Shown piece by piece: positions 24,874-33,153 of a stretch of DNA of 44,643 bases (positions are counted from its first letter, which is position 1; each line of letters starts with the position of its first letter). The position numbers were made by a program, and so were the translations under genes. Source of the DNA: Bacillota bacterium (GTDB lineage Bacteria > Bacillota > Clostridia > Christensenellales > Aristaeellaceae); assembly GCA_023415715.1 (NCBI GenBank), contig JAEZJP010000031.1, positions 1 to 44,643 of the forward strand, read 5' to 3'. The notes under the pieces were generated by a model. The model was given only the letters and a program-made list of their open reading frames with translations. It was not told where the DNA came from and ran no database searches.

Positions 24874-25638
24874 TCAAGGCTTGAGCCTAACCGGGACACC
24901 TTCGCCGCGAAGGTATTCTTTCAAGGCCTTTATCGTAAGTATGCGGAAATGAAACAGCGTGGCGGCCAGCGCCGCGTCGGCACCGCCTTCTTGGAGCACG
25001 TCCCGGAAATGGCGCATGTTTCCCGCGCCGCCGGAGGCGATCACAGGTACGCCCACCGCGTCGGCAACAGCCTTTGTGACGTTAAGGTCAAAGCCCTCCC
25101 CCACGCCGTCGGTGTCCATGCTGGTTAGCAGTATTTCCCCCGCTCCCCTTTTAACGCCCTCCGCGGCCCATTCCAAAGCATCCCTGCCGGTGTTCACACG
25201 GCCGCCGTTGATGTATACATCCCAGCCGCCGCCAGAACGCCGCTTCACATCCATGGCCAGCACAATGCACTGGCTGCCAAAACGCAGCGCCGCTTCCTCA
25301 ATGAAATCCGGATTTTTCACCGCCGGGCTGTTGACGGACACCTTGTCCGCCCCCAGGCGCAATAGATCCCGGATTTGCGTAAGGTCCGATATGCCGCCGC
25401 CTACAGTAAAGGGAATGAACACCTGCTCCGCCACCCTGGATGTCACGTCCAGCATAGTGCCCCGGCCCTCATGGGAGGCGTTGATGTCCAAAAGCACAAG
25501 TTCATCCGCGCCCTGCCCGTTGTACCACACAGCGGCTTCCACCGGATCGCCGGCGTCGCGGATATTCACGAAATTGACTCCCTTCACCACCCGGCCGTCC
25601 CTTATATCCAGGCAGGGGATAATGCGTTTGAGCAGCAT
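24874..25638 (-). CDS. hisF: Imidazole glycerol phosphate synthase cyclase subunit
   Basis: This 254-residue TIM barrel has the two catalytic aspartates in the expected places: D11 in IIPCLDIRDGRVVKG and D130 in VLAMDVKRR. HisF uses ammonia from HisH to convert PRFAR to imidazole glycerol phosphate and AICAR. The ATG at 25638 follows a GGAGG within the hisH end. It lies 3 bp after hisH, which fits the obligate HisH-HisF complex. No other his gene is in the window, and AICAR is a purine intermediate, consistent with purA nearby. Sequence hallmarks are canonical. Confidence 0.95.
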   Translation of the reverse strand: MLLKRIIPCLDIRDGRVVKGVNFVNIRDAGDPVEAAVWYNGQGADELVLLDINASHEGRGTMLDVTSRVAEQVFIPFTVGGGISDLTQIRDLLRLGADKVSVNSPAVKNPDFIEEAALRFGSQCIVLAMDVKRRSGGGWDVYINGGRVNTGRDALEWAAEGVKRGAGEILLTSMDTDGVGEGFDLNVTKAVADAVGVPVIASGGAGNMRHFRDVLQEGGADAALAATLFHFRILTIKALKEYLRGEGVPVRLKP

Positions 25639-25641
25639 AAT

Positions 25642-26337
25642 TTATGCCTCCTTCGCACCGCAGAGCGCTTCGTTTGTACGGTGTTTCGCATTGTCGCTCC
25701 GCTCCAATGCGGAAGGCTCGCTGCGTTCATCCTTCGGCGGGTTCCAGGCGGCAAAGCGCCTGAGCATATTCAGGCCGTCTTCCCCGCTTTTTTCCGGGTG
25801 GAACTGGGCAGCCACCACCGTGCCCTTTTGTGCCACGGCGGTGAACGGTATGCCGTAATGGGCGGTCGCCATCGTCCATTCCGGTGAAATGCCAGCCATC
25901 AGATAGGAGTGCACAAAATACACGCAAGGGTTAAGCCCCGTGTCAAACAGCACGCAATCCTTCGTGTCCAGCGTATTCCAACCCATATGGGGGATTTTCA
26001 GACCCATCTCCGGAAAGCGGGTGACGGTGCCAGGCAATAGCCCAAGCCCCTCATAATGCCCGTTTTCCTCGCTGGCCTCAAACATAAGCTGCATGCCAAG
26101 GCAGATGCCAAGGAAGGGAATCTTCCGCCTGGCAACTTCCAGCGCCGCCTCACACAGGCCGGTTTCCTTCAAACGCGCCATGGCATCACGGAAGGCGCCT
26201 ACACCCGGCAGCACCACATGGTCCGCCGCCAGAACCACATCAAAATCATCCGTGATTTCCGCCTGATACCCCAGGTATTCAAACGCCTTTTGCACGCTGC
26301 GCAGGTTTCCCATACCGTAATCCATGATGGCGATCAT
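25642..26337 (-). CDS. hisH: Imidazole glycerol phosphate synthase glutaminase subunit with extended C-terminus
   Basis: This 231-residue protein is a class I glutamine amidotransferase, with nucleophile C79 in FLGICLGMQLM and H180 and E182 in AAQFHPEKSG. HisH normally ends soon after LRRF, at about 200 residues. Here about 31 residues follow (200-231), rich in Arg, Glu, Ser and Ala and encoded by a repetitive GC-rich stretch (25645-25740) resembling the intergenic repeat family. The catalytic part is intact, so function is probably kept. The ATG at 26337 lies 12 bp after the amidohydrolase stop, and hisF follows by 3 bp. HisH supplies ammonia to HisF. Confidence 0.9.
   Translation of the reverse strand: MIAIMDYGMGNLRSVQKAFEYLGYQAEITDDFDVVLAADHVVLPGVGAFRDAMARLKETGLCEAALEVARRKIPFLGICLGMQLMFEASEENGHYEGLGLLPGTVTRFPEMGLKIPHMGWNTLDTKDCVLFDTGLNPCVYFVHSYLMAGISPEWTMATAHYGIPFTAVAQKGTVVAAQFHPEKSGEDGLNMLRRFAAWNPPKDERSEPSALERSDNAKHRTNEALCGAKEA
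25645..25740 (-). repeat. Repeat-like sequence fused to the 3' end of hisH
   Basis: On the minus strand this stretch contains GAACGCAGCGAGCC, GGAGCGGAGCGACAATGCG and GAAACACCG, resembling the vocabulary of the 349-492 module (GGAGCG, GCGACAATTG, GAAAC). It encodes the extra C-terminal residues of HisH. The resemblance is partial and judged by eye. Confidence 0.5.
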
Positions 26338-26349
26338 AAGAAGCCTCCC

Positions 26350-27141
26350 TTATGCTGCCAAACCAAGCAGGTTCGCCGCGTTTGTGAAAAGCACCTTTTC
26401 CATATCCGAAGATGAAAAGCCCAGTGCCTGCAGGCGGCCCAGTTCCTCCGCCGGCGTCCACATGGGGTAGTCGGTGCCGAAAAGCACCCTGTCCACGCCA
26501 TAGTGTTCAATGACATCCCTGGCCGCCGCCGGAGAGATGGCATACAGGCTGGAAGAGGTGTCCACCCACACGTTGGAGCGCCCGGCCAAAATCCGGTGGG
26601 CATCCTCCCACTGCGACCACCCTCCCAGGTGGGCGCATATGGTTTGCATCCTAGGAAACCTGTCCAGCACCTTGGCCATGCGCTCGGGCCGGCTGGTTTC
26701 ATAGCGTCTGTCCCCTGTATGGATGAGCAGCGGTATGCGCCCCTCAATGGCCTCGTAGATGGGGTATGCCTTTTCATCATCGATGTTGAAATGTTGAAAA
26801 TCCGGGTGCAGCTTCAGGCCTTTCAAGCCAAGACCCACAGCCCTGTCGATTTCCGAGGCGATATGCGGATGGTCAGGATGCATGGTGGCAAATCCGGTCA
26901 GGTTTTCATGCTCCTTTACCGCACCGGCAATAAAATCATTGATGCGGGCCACCTTTTCCCAGGTGACAGCTACGGAATGCACCGCCATCTTTGTTATTCC
27001 CGCCGCCGCTTCCTCATTCAAAAGCGATTTGAGCGTACCGTCGTGATGCATGGGGAGGTGATAAAATTCCCCGATGGTGTAGGAGGCTTTTTGAGCGATA
27101 ATATCGGGATAAATATGCGCATGGATGTCCAGGATGGGCAT
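26350..27141 (-). CDS. Amidohydrolase-2 family metal-dependent hydrolase
   Basis: This 263-residue TIM-barrel protein starts MPILDIHAHIYPDI, with the HxH metal motif at about residues 7-9. It continues with GLKLHPDFQ, LLIHTGD, ICAHLGG and VLFGTDYPM, the later metal and catalytic positions of the amidohydrolase-2 (PF04909) group. Members hydrolyse or decarboxylate cyclic or aromatic substrates; the substrate here is unknown. The ATG at 27141 follows GGAGGAG; a longer upstream frame is not supported by a ribosome-binding site. It lies between purA (about 50 bp) and hisH (12 bp). Confidence 0.85.
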   Translation of the reverse strand: MPILDIHAHIYPDIIAQKASYTIGEFYHLPMHHDGTLKSLLNEEAAAGITKMAVHSVAVTWEKVARINDFIAGAVKEHENLTGFATMHPDHPHIASEIDRAVGLGLKGLKLHPDFQHFNIDDEKAYPIYEAIEGRIPLLIHTGDRRYETSRPERMAKVLDRFPRMQTICAHLGGWSQWEDAHRILAGRSNVWVDTSSSLYAISPAAARDVIEHYGVDRVLFGTDYPMWTPAEELGRLQALGFSSSDMEKVLFTNAANLLGLAA

Positions 27142-27161
27142 TTTCTCCTCCAGATAGCCAT

Positions 27162-27189
27162 AAGGGCGCCGGCATTGCCGGCACCCCTT
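27162..27189. other. GC-rich hairpin between purA and the amidohydrolase gene
   Basis: AAGGG and a perfect GCCGGC/GCCGGC inner stem form a strong hairpin in the 52-bp gap. No U-tract follows on the minus strand, so it is more likely a processing or stability element than a terminator. Confidence 0.5.
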
Positions 27190-27193
27190 TGTG

Positions 27194-28474
27194 CTATGCT
27201 CTTCTATACAGTATTTCTTCCCGCCGGGGCCCATTTGACACCATGCGGATGGGAACGCCTATCTGTTTTTCCAGGAATGCCACATAACGCTTGCAGTTTT
27301 CAGGCAGCTGTTCATATTGACGTACGGTGCGTATATCGCTCTCCCAACCATTAAGCATGGCATACACGGGCTTGGCGCGCATGAGCCTTGGTGTGGTGGG
27401 GAATTGCTCTGTATTTTCCCCGTCGATCTCATACGCGACGCACACGGGGATCTCCTTCAAATAACCCAGCACATCCAGGTTGGTGAGCACCGCTTCCGTA
27501 CCGCCCTGCACCATTACACCGTAGCGGGTGGCCACCGCGTCAAACCAGCCCACCCGGCGGGGCCGGCCGGTGGTGGCGCCGTATTCACCGGCGTCGCCGC
27601 CGCGGTTGCGCAATTCTACCGCTTCGTCACCAAATAGCTCCGTTACAAAGGGGCCCGCTCCCACGCAGCTGGAGTAAGCTTTGGTGACGCAATAAATGTC
27701 CTTCATGTCCCAGGGCGGCACACCCGCGCCCACTGTGCCGAATCCCGCCAGGGGTGAGGAGGAGGTGGTGTAGGGATAGATGCCGTGGTCCGGGTCGCGC
27801 AGTGAGCCCAACTGCCCTTCCAGCAGGATGGTTTTACCTTCCTTCACCGCCTGATGAAGGTATATGGTAGTATCGCACACCATGGGCTTTATCAGCCTGG
27901 CCAGCGATGAGTATGTTTCCACCAGCGAATCCACATCAATGGGAGGCTTGCCATACAGGTGGGCAAGCATGGGGTTTTTCAGGGCAGCCACATTTTGCAG
28001 CTTCTCCCTGAGCATATTTTCATCGTAAAGCTGGCATACCTGAAGACCTATTTTAAGGTACTTGTCGCCATAGAAAGGCGCTATGCCCGACTTGGTGCTG
28101 CCGAAGGAATTGCCTCCCAGCCGCTCCTCCTCGTACTTGTCAAAATCAATATGGTAGGGCATCATCACCTGCGCACGGTCGGAAATCAGCACTTTGGGCT
28201 TGGGCACGCCGCGGTCCACCAGGGTACTGAGTTCATGCAGAAGCGACTCAATGTTAAAGGCGACGCCAGGTCCTATGACATTCACGATATGCTGATGAAA
28301 CACGCCGGAAGGCAGCAAATGGAGCGCGAACTTGCCGTATTCATTGATGATGGTATGCCCAGCGTTGGCTCCGCCCTGAAAGCGGACCACAATGTCGCTT
28401 TTTTCCGCCAGCACGTCCGTCACTTTTCCCTTGCCCTCGTCTCCCCAGTTGGCGCCAACGATGGTGCGGATCAT
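27194..28474 (-). CDS. purA: Adenylosuccinate synthetase
   Basis: This 426-residue protein has the P-loop GANWGDEGKGKVTDVLAE, the IMP-binding QGGANAGHTI segment and the later GAGVPPWDMKDIYCVTKAYS and TGRPRRVGWFD motifs. It converts IMP, aspartate and GTP to adenylosuccinate, the first step to AMP. The ATG at 28474 gives the usual length. It has its own promoter (28544-28572), which overlaps the dapL terminator. The amidohydrolase follows after about 50 bp. Confidence 0.96.
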   Translation of the reverse strand: MIRTIVGANWGDEGKGKVTDVLAEKSDIVVRFQGGANAGHTIINEYGKFALHLLPSGVFHQHIVNVIGPGVAFNIESLLHELSTLVDRGVPKPKVLISDRAQVMMPYHIDFDKYEEERLGGNSFGSTKSGIAPFYGDKYLKIGLQVCQLYDENMLREKLQNVAALKNPMLAHLYGKPPIDVDSLVETYSSLARLIKPMVCDTTIYLHQAVKEGKTILLEGQLGSLRDPDHGIYPYTTSSSPLAGFGTVGAGVPPWDMKDIYCVTKAYSSCVGAGPFVTELFGDEAVELRNRGGDAGEYGATTGRPRRVGWFDAVATRYGVMVQGGTEAVLTNLDVLGYLKEIPVCVAYEIDGENTEQFPTTPRLMRAKPVYAMLNGWESDIRTVRQYEQLPENCKRYVAFLEKQIGVPIRMVSNGPRREEILYRRA

Positions 28475-28523
28475 GAGGCCCCTCCTTCCGCCGCCGGCTT
28501 CGTTGCAGACGGCCCAAGGCGCA

Positions 28524-28564
28524 TAACAAAAGCGCCCTCACTTGTTATACAATACCAGGGCGCT
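28524..28564 (-). terminator. Intrinsic terminator after dapL, overlapping the purA promoter
   Basis: On the minus strand AGCGCCCT (28557-28564) pairs with AGGGCGCT (28531-28538) across a loop of about 18 nt and TTTTGTTA follows. The loop contains the -10 box of the purA promoter. Confidence 0.7.
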
Positions 28565-28572
28565 TCTGTCAA
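28544..28572 (-). promoter_or_regulatory. purA promoter
   Basis: On the minus strand a perfect TTGACA (28567-28572), 17-bp spacer and TATAAC (28544-28549) start transcription near 28537. Confidence 0.75.
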
Positions 28573-28623
28573 GCGAACGGCAAGTATATACCGCGCACTT
28601 TTTATTCGTCTTTTTTCGTCATT

Positions 28624-29850
28624 TTACAGGCCTTTTAGCCTTTCTGTGGCCCGTACCGTATTTTCCCGGGTGTTGAAGGCTGTCAGGCGGAAGTATCCCT
28701 CGCCGCTTGGGCCGAAGCCTGAGCCTGGCGTACCGACCAAATGAAGCTTTGTAAGCAGAAGATCGAAGAATTCCCAGGAGGTCATGCCCTCCTTAACCTT
28801 CAGCCAGATGTAAGGCGCGTCCACGCCGCCGAACACCTTCATTCCCTGGGCGACCAGTGCTTCCCGGATGATCTTCGCGTTTTCCATGTAATAGGCAATG
28901 GTAGCCTTGATCTGCTTGAGCCCTTCCGGGGTATAGATAGCGGCGGCGCCAACCTGTACGGGGTAACTGACGCCGTTGAACTTGGTAGCCATGCGCCGCT
29001 TCCACAGGTCGTTCAACGAAACCTTTTCCCCGCCCATGCCCAGGCCTTTGACAGCATGGGGAACCACGGTATAGGCGCAGCGGGTGCCGGTAAATCCGGC
29101 CGTTTTGGAGAAGGAATTGCACTCGATGGCCACATCCTTGGCGCCCTCTATCTCGTAAATGGAAAGGGGGATGTTGGGCCGCGTCACATAGGCACGGTAG
29201 GCGCAGTCATAGATGATGAGGCCGCCAAACTCCCTGGCGTAGTCCACAAACACTTTGAGCTGCTCCCTAGTAAGCGTAGTACCCGTAGGATTGTTGGGAT
29301 AGCACAGGTAGATCACATCCACCGGTTCCTTCGGAAGCGAAGGCACAAAGCCGTTTTCCTCATTGCAGGCAAGGTATGTAAGGTTGGTCCATTTCCCGTT
29401 AGGCCCATAATCTCCCGCCCGGCCCGCCATGGCGTTGCTGTCCACATACACGGGGTATACGGGATCGGTAACGGCTATGCGGCAGTCCGCAGAAAACAGC
29501 TCCTGTATGTTGCCTACGTCACACTTGGCCCCATCGGAAATGAATACTTCGTCATACTCCAGGGAAACGCCTCTCGAAGCATAATCGTTCTCCCGTATGG
29601 CGTTCACCAGAAAATCATAGCCAAAATCCGGGCCATAGCCGCGGAAGGTACGGGCATCGGCCATTTCATCCACAGCCTTGTGCATAGCCGCAATCACCGC
29701 GGGGCACAGGGGCTGTGTTACATCGCCAATGCCAAGGCGAATGATGTCCGCACCCGGGTTTTCCCCTTGAAAGGATTTCACCCGCCTTGCAATCTCCGCG
29801 AAAAGGTAGGAGCCGGGCAGCTTTTGATAGTTTTCATTGATGCGCAGCAT
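28624..29850 (-). CDS. dapL: LL-diaminopimelate aminotransferase
   Basis: This 408-residue fold-type I PLP enzyme has the start MLRINENYQKLPGSYLFAEI, the RGYGPDFGY and PNNPTGT motifs and the PLP lysine in NSFSKTAGFTG (K249). DapL converts tetrahydrodipicolinate directly to LL-diaminopimelate using glutamate, bypassing the succinylase or acetylase routes. The ATG at 29850 gives the usual length. It lies 26 bp after dapF, and with asd-dapA-dapB at 15355-18147 completes the route from aspartyl phosphate to meso-DAP. Confidence 0.95.
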   Translation of the reverse strand: MLRINENYQKLPGSYLFAEIARRVKSFQGENPGADIIRLGIGDVTQPLCPAVIAAMHKAVDEMADARTFRGYGPDFGYDFLVNAIRENDYASRGVSLEYDEVFISDGAKCDVGNIQELFSADCRIAVTDPVYPVYVDSNAMAGRAGDYGPNGKWTNLTYLACNEENGFVPSLPKEPVDVIYLCYPNNPTGTTLTREQLKVFVDYAREFGGLIIYDCAYRAYVTRPNIPLSIYEIEGAKDVAIECNSFSKTAGFTGTRCAYTVVPHAVKGLGMGGEKVSLNDLWKRRMATKFNGVSYPVQVGAAAIYTPEGLKQIKATIAYYMENAKIIREALVAQGMKVFGGVDAPYIWLKVKEGMTSWEFFDLLLTKLHLVGTPGSGFGPSGEGYFRLTAFNTRENTVRATERLKGL

Positions 29851-29876
29851 ACTTTTGCCTCCTTGTTGCTTTTGTA

Positions 29877-30710
29877 TTACAGCAGCCAGTTACCGTCAAA
29901 CACAAACTCCGCCGGCCCTTCCTGATATACATGGTTATCCCCGGCGGACCACTCCACTATAAGGTCCCCGCCCAAAAGTTTCAATGTTGCTTCACGGTCT
30001 GCCCTGCCCTGCAAAACCGACGCCACCAGCGACGCGCAGGCCCCGGTGCCGCAAGCCATTGTCTCGCCCGAGCCCCGTTCCCACACCCGCATTTGTATCA
30101 GGTCACGGCGTATGACCTTCACAAACTCCACATTGGTGCGCTGGGGAAAGAGGGAATGATTTTCAATGGCCGAACCTACTACGGGAAGGTTTACAAGGTT
30201 CGGATCCTCCACGAATATTACGGCATGGGGATTGCCCATGCTGACGCATGTGATCTGATACGTATGCCCAGCAGCCGCAACACGGTGGTCCAGCACCATT
30301 TCGCCTGGCAGGTTAACAGGGATGAGCCTTGGATTCAATTCCGGCGAGCCCATATCCACCCGCACCTTTGTAACCTTGCCGTTATCTACGGTAAGCTTTA
30401 ATTGCTTAAGTCCGCTAAGGGTGCGCAGCATGATCTCCGTTTTATTGGTCAGTCCCCGCTCATACACATACTTTCCAATGCAGCGGGAGGCGTTGCCGCA
30501 CATCTGCGCCTCGCTGCCGTCGGCATTGAATATCCGCATCCCGAAATCCGCCGTGTCGCTGGGTTCCAATAGTACAAGCCCGTCCGCCCCCACGCCAAAG
30601 TGGGGTTTGCTCATGGCGATAGCCAGCTCCCGTGGGTCCGCCACGGACTCCTCAAAACAGTTCACATAAATATAATCATTACCTATCCCGTGCATCTTGG
30701 TAAACCGCAT
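29877..30710 (-). CDS. dapF: Diaminopimelate epimerase
   Basis: This 277-residue protein starts MRFTKMHGIGNDYIYVN and has the paired catalytic cysteines at C71 (CGNASRC) and C220 (ACGTGACAS). DapF interconverts LL- and meso-diaminopimelate without a cofactor, giving the form used in peptidoglycan and lysine synthesis. The ATG at 30710 gives the usual length. It is the first gene of dapF-dapL and diverges from the secreted glycosidase gene. A TATAAT lies upstream near 30758-30763 on the minus strand, but no good -35 accompanies it. Confidence 0.95.
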   Translation of the reverse strand: MRFTKMHGIGNDYIYVNCFEESVADPRELAIAMSKPHFGVGADGLVLLEPSDTADFGMRIFNADGSEAQMCGNASRCIGKYVYERGLTNKTEIMLRTLSGLKQLKLTVDNGKVTKVRVDMGSPELNPRLIPVNLPGEMVLDHRVAAAGHTYQITCVSMGNPHAVIFVEDPNLVNLPVVGSAIENHSLFPQRTNVEFVKVIRRDLIQMRVWERGSGETMACGTGACASLVASVLQGRADREATLKLLGGDLIVEWSAGDNHVYQEGPAEFVFDGNWLL

Positions 30711-30844
30711 AATACCCGCTCCTTTTTTCGCGGAATTGCAGGGATGATTAAATCGTATTATATGGGAAAGTCAGAAAAACTTCCACAGTCAGCGAAAATG
30801 ATGTAAAATTGTCATGTATTTGCAATATATTGTTAAGATTATTA

Positions 30845-30873
30845 TTGACGAATGTTTGTCCCAATTCTATAAT
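30845..30873 (+). promoter_or_regulatory. Promoter for the glycosidase gene
   Basis: TTGACG (30845-30850), a 17-bp spacer and perfect TATAAT (30868-30873) lie about 45 bp before the start codon; an AAGGAGGTG ribosome-binding site follows. Confidence 0.8.
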
Positions 30874-30920
30874 ATTGAAATAGGTCACATCATATACCTT
30901 GTCCAAGGAGGTGCGGATGC

Positions 30921-31874
30921 ATGCGGTTGATTCGAAAGTTTGCCATCATTGTGGTGGCTGCGCTTCTGTTATTACCAATAAATTCCGCTTTGTTGGAAGA
31001 TACTCAAGCACAGGTGGGGGCAACTGCCTATCCGGCCTTTGATCCTGTGAAGGATGCCGGATATCTGCCCGAGGGCATGGAGCCCCATGTTGTGAACGAT
31101 TGGGAGAATGGCTCCTGGATGTATATCACCCAGGACCTGAGGGTGGAAATTACCCGTTACCGCCGTTCCACTCCCACCAAACTGGTATGGTATATCGCCG
31201 ACATCCGCAGCGAAAATGAGCCGATGCGTACCATAACATTCAATGAGGAGCATCCCGGCCGTTCCAACGGCCTGCCGGAGACCATGGCAATTGACAACAA
31301 GGTGGTCTACGCCCAGAACGGAGATTTTTACTCCTACCGTGTGGCCAATGACAAACGCACCGGCATTATTATCAGAAACGGCGAAATCATCTACAGCAAA
31401 ACGTATAGCGATCCCATGCTGGCGCTGCCCAGCCTGGATACAGCCGCCTTCTTCCCCAATGGGGATATGAAGGTGTACGAGTCTTACGAGCACACCGCCC
31501 AGGAGTATATCGACATGGGTGCCACGGAAGTGCTTGCTTTCGGCCCCATATTGCTTAGGGATGGCATCATCAACCCGGACATGTACACCAACTTCACCCA
31601 TGAGGAGCCCCGCAGCGCCATCGGCATCATTGAGCCGGGCCACTACATCGGCATGCTGGTGGAAGGCCGCACCGACTTTTCCGATGGCTGCGGCCTGAAG
31701 TTCATGGCGGAAACGCTCTACGACTTGGGCTGCACCGACGCGCTAAACCTGGACGGCGGCGGCACCTCCGCCATGGTATTCATGGGCAAAAGCGTTGAAC
31801 TTGGCAGTGGCCAGGGTGTTTCCGAAAACGCCCGCGCCATTCCGGATATCTTGGCCATAGGCACTTATGAATAA
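30921..31874 (+). CDS. Secreted phosphodiester glycosidase (NAGPA-like domain)
   Basis: This 317-residue protein has a signal peptide or anchor (MRLIRKFAIIVVAALLLLPI, ending near residue 30) and a C-terminal NAGPA-type domain ending in ALNLDGGGTSAMVF, the family's hallmark. The domain is named for the human enzyme that uncovers mannose-6-phosphate by removing GlcNAc from a phosphodiester. Bacterial members are secreted and may act on wall teichoic-acid-like or exopolysaccharide phosphodiesters; the substrate is unknown. I chose the ATG at 30921; an out-of-frame ATG lies 4 bp before it. The aldolase-like gene follows after 18 bp, so they are probably one operon. Confidence 0.88.
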   Translation: MRLIRKFAIIVVAALLLLPINSALLEDTQAQVGATAYPAFDPVKDAGYLPEGMEPHVVNDWENGSWMYITQDLRVEITRYRRSTPTKLVWYIADIRSENEPMRTITFNEEHPGRSNGLPETMAIDNKVVYAQNGDFYSYRVANDKRTGIIIRNGEIIYSKTYSDPMLALPSLDTAAFFPNGDMKVYESYEHTAQEYIDMGATEVLAFGPILLRDGIINPDMYTNFTHEEPRSAIGIIEPGHYIGMLVEGRTDFSDGCGLKFMAETLYDLGCTDALNLDGGGTSAMVFMGKSVELGSGQGVSENARAIPDILAIGTYE

Positions 31875-31892
31875 TATAAAGGCGGCGTACAA

Positions 31893-32924
31893 ATGATTCT
31901 GTTTTGCAGCGATTATCAGGAAGGGGCCCATCCCTCGATATTGGAAAAGCTCAATGCTATCAATTTTATGCAGTACCCCGGCTATGGAACGGATGACATA
32001 TGCAATCAGGCGGCAGCGCAAATCCGGGAAAAGTGCCATTGCCATCATGCCGACGTACATTTTCTGGTGGGCGGCACGCAGACCAACACCACTGTGATCT
32101 CAGCCGCGCTGCGCCCGCATCAGGGCGTATTGTGCGCCCATACCGGCCACATCAGCGTTCACGAAACGGGCGCCATCGAAGCAACCGGCCATAAGGTACT
32201 GGCTGTGAATAGCCCTGACGGAAAGATCACCGCCGAACAGGTGGAAAGGGAAGTTACCCTGCAGGCTGATTTTGAGCATACCGTCAAGCCCGGCATGGTC
32301 TACATTTCTTTCTCCACGGAAGTGGGCACACTCTATTCTTTGGCGGAGCTTACGGCGCTTAGGCAAGTCTGCGATAAGCATCACCTGTATCTGTTCCTGG
32401 ATGGCGCGCGCCTGGGCTATGGCCTGTGCGGGGAAGGCAATGACGTATCCATTCCCGATATTGCCCGGCTGTGCGATGTGTTTTATATCGGCGGCACCAA
32501 GGTGGGTGCGCTGTTTGGCGAAGCGGTTGTAATTGTAAATCCTGCCCTGAAACCCGATTTTCGTTATTTTATCAAGCAGCGCGGCGGGATGCTTGCCAAG
32601 GGCTGGCTGCTGGGCGTGCAGTTTTTGACATTGTTCCAGGAGGATCGGTATCTTTCCATCGCCGCCCATGCCCAACGCATGGCTATGACGGTAAGGGACG
32701 CGCTGCGCCGCCTGAATGTTCCCTTCCTTGTGGAATCCCCCACCAATCAGCAGTTTCCCATCCTGCCGGATGAGGTCTTGGTGAAACTGTCGGACAAGTA
32801 CGCCTTCTCTTTCCAGGAAAAGACCGACGAAAACCATACCGCCGTCCGTATCTGCACCTCCTGGGCCACCCGGGAGGAAGACGTGCAGGCGCTGATACAG
32901 GACTTAGGGGACGCTGTCCCCTAA
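31893..32924 (+). CDS. Threonine-aldolase-like PLP enzyme
   Basis: This 343-residue protein is of the beta-eliminating lyase / low-specificity threonine aldolase group. Motifs are FLVGGTQTNTT, the D170 region LFLDGARLGYGL and the PLP lysine in YIGGTKVGALFGE (K203). Such enzymes split L-threonine or L-allo-threonine to glycine and acetaldehyde. The ATG follows AAAGGCGG. The TAA stop at 32922-32924 lies inside the right arm of a repeat hairpin (32903-32925), so the element supplies the last residues, GDAVP. Confidence 0.9.
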   Translation: MILFCSDYQEGAHPSILEKLNAINFMQYPGYGTDDICNQAAAQIREKCHCHHADVHFLVGGTQTNTTVISAALRPHQGVLCAHTGHISVHETGAIEATGHKVLAVNSPDGKITAEQVEREVTLQADFEHTVKPGMVYISFSTEVGTLYSLAELTALRQVCDKHHLYLFLDGARLGYGLCGEGNDVSIPDIARLCDVFYIGGTKVGALFGEAVVIVNPALKPDFRYFIKQRGGMLAKGWLLGVQFLTLFQEDRYLSIAAHAQRMAMTVRDALRRLNVPFLVESPTNQQFPILPDEVLVKLSDKYAFSFQEKTDENHTAVRICTSWATREEDVQALIQDLGDAVP

Positions 32925-32925
32925 G
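32903..32925 (+). repeat. Gene-terminal hairpin containing the aldolase stop codon
   Basis: CTTAGGGGAC pairs with GTCCCCTAAG around a GCT loop, a perfect 10-bp stem. The gene's TAA stop is inside the right arm. The following AACCCCTGC matches the linker after the corresponding hairpin at the U32 gene (ACCCCTGCC). Confidence 0.85.
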
Positions 32926-32938
32926 AACCCCTGCAAAA

Positions 32939-32990
32939 GGCTCCGTAGCCGAAGCGCCGCCTGTGGCTCCGCAGCCGAAGCGCCGCCTGT
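32939..32990 (+). repeat. Two tandem 26-bp repeats
   Basis: GGCTCCG(T/C)AGCCGAAG followed by CGCCGCCTGT occurs twice in tandem, differing at a single position. It lies between the aldolase hairpin and the 81-bp repeats. Confidence 0.85.
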
Positions 32991-33003
32991 GGCGGATGAA
33001 GCA

Positions 33004-33153
33004 AGGCGGAGGAGGCTGGCGAAACAAGCGATGCGAGCGGCAGCGAGACAGCGCGCCGATTGAGCCAGATGGAGGGAGGAAGCGAGGCGGAGGAGGCTGG
33101 CGAAACAAGCGATGCAAGCGGAAGCGTAGCAGCGCGCCGATTGAGCCAGATGG
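33004..33153 (+). repeat. Two 81-bp-period purine-rich repeats, second locus
   Basis: Copies at 33004-33072 and 33085-33153 share 69 bp with few differences and are almost identical to the unit at about 6764-6831. A 12-bp spacer separates them. Several frames are open on both strands, as expected from the composition; no recognisable protein is encoded. Confidence 0.85.

Noticed and set aside
28741..29925. A 394-codon plus-strand frame opposite dapL
   Set aside because: DapL is unambiguous on the minus strand, and the plus-strand product has no recognisable motif or ribosome-binding site.
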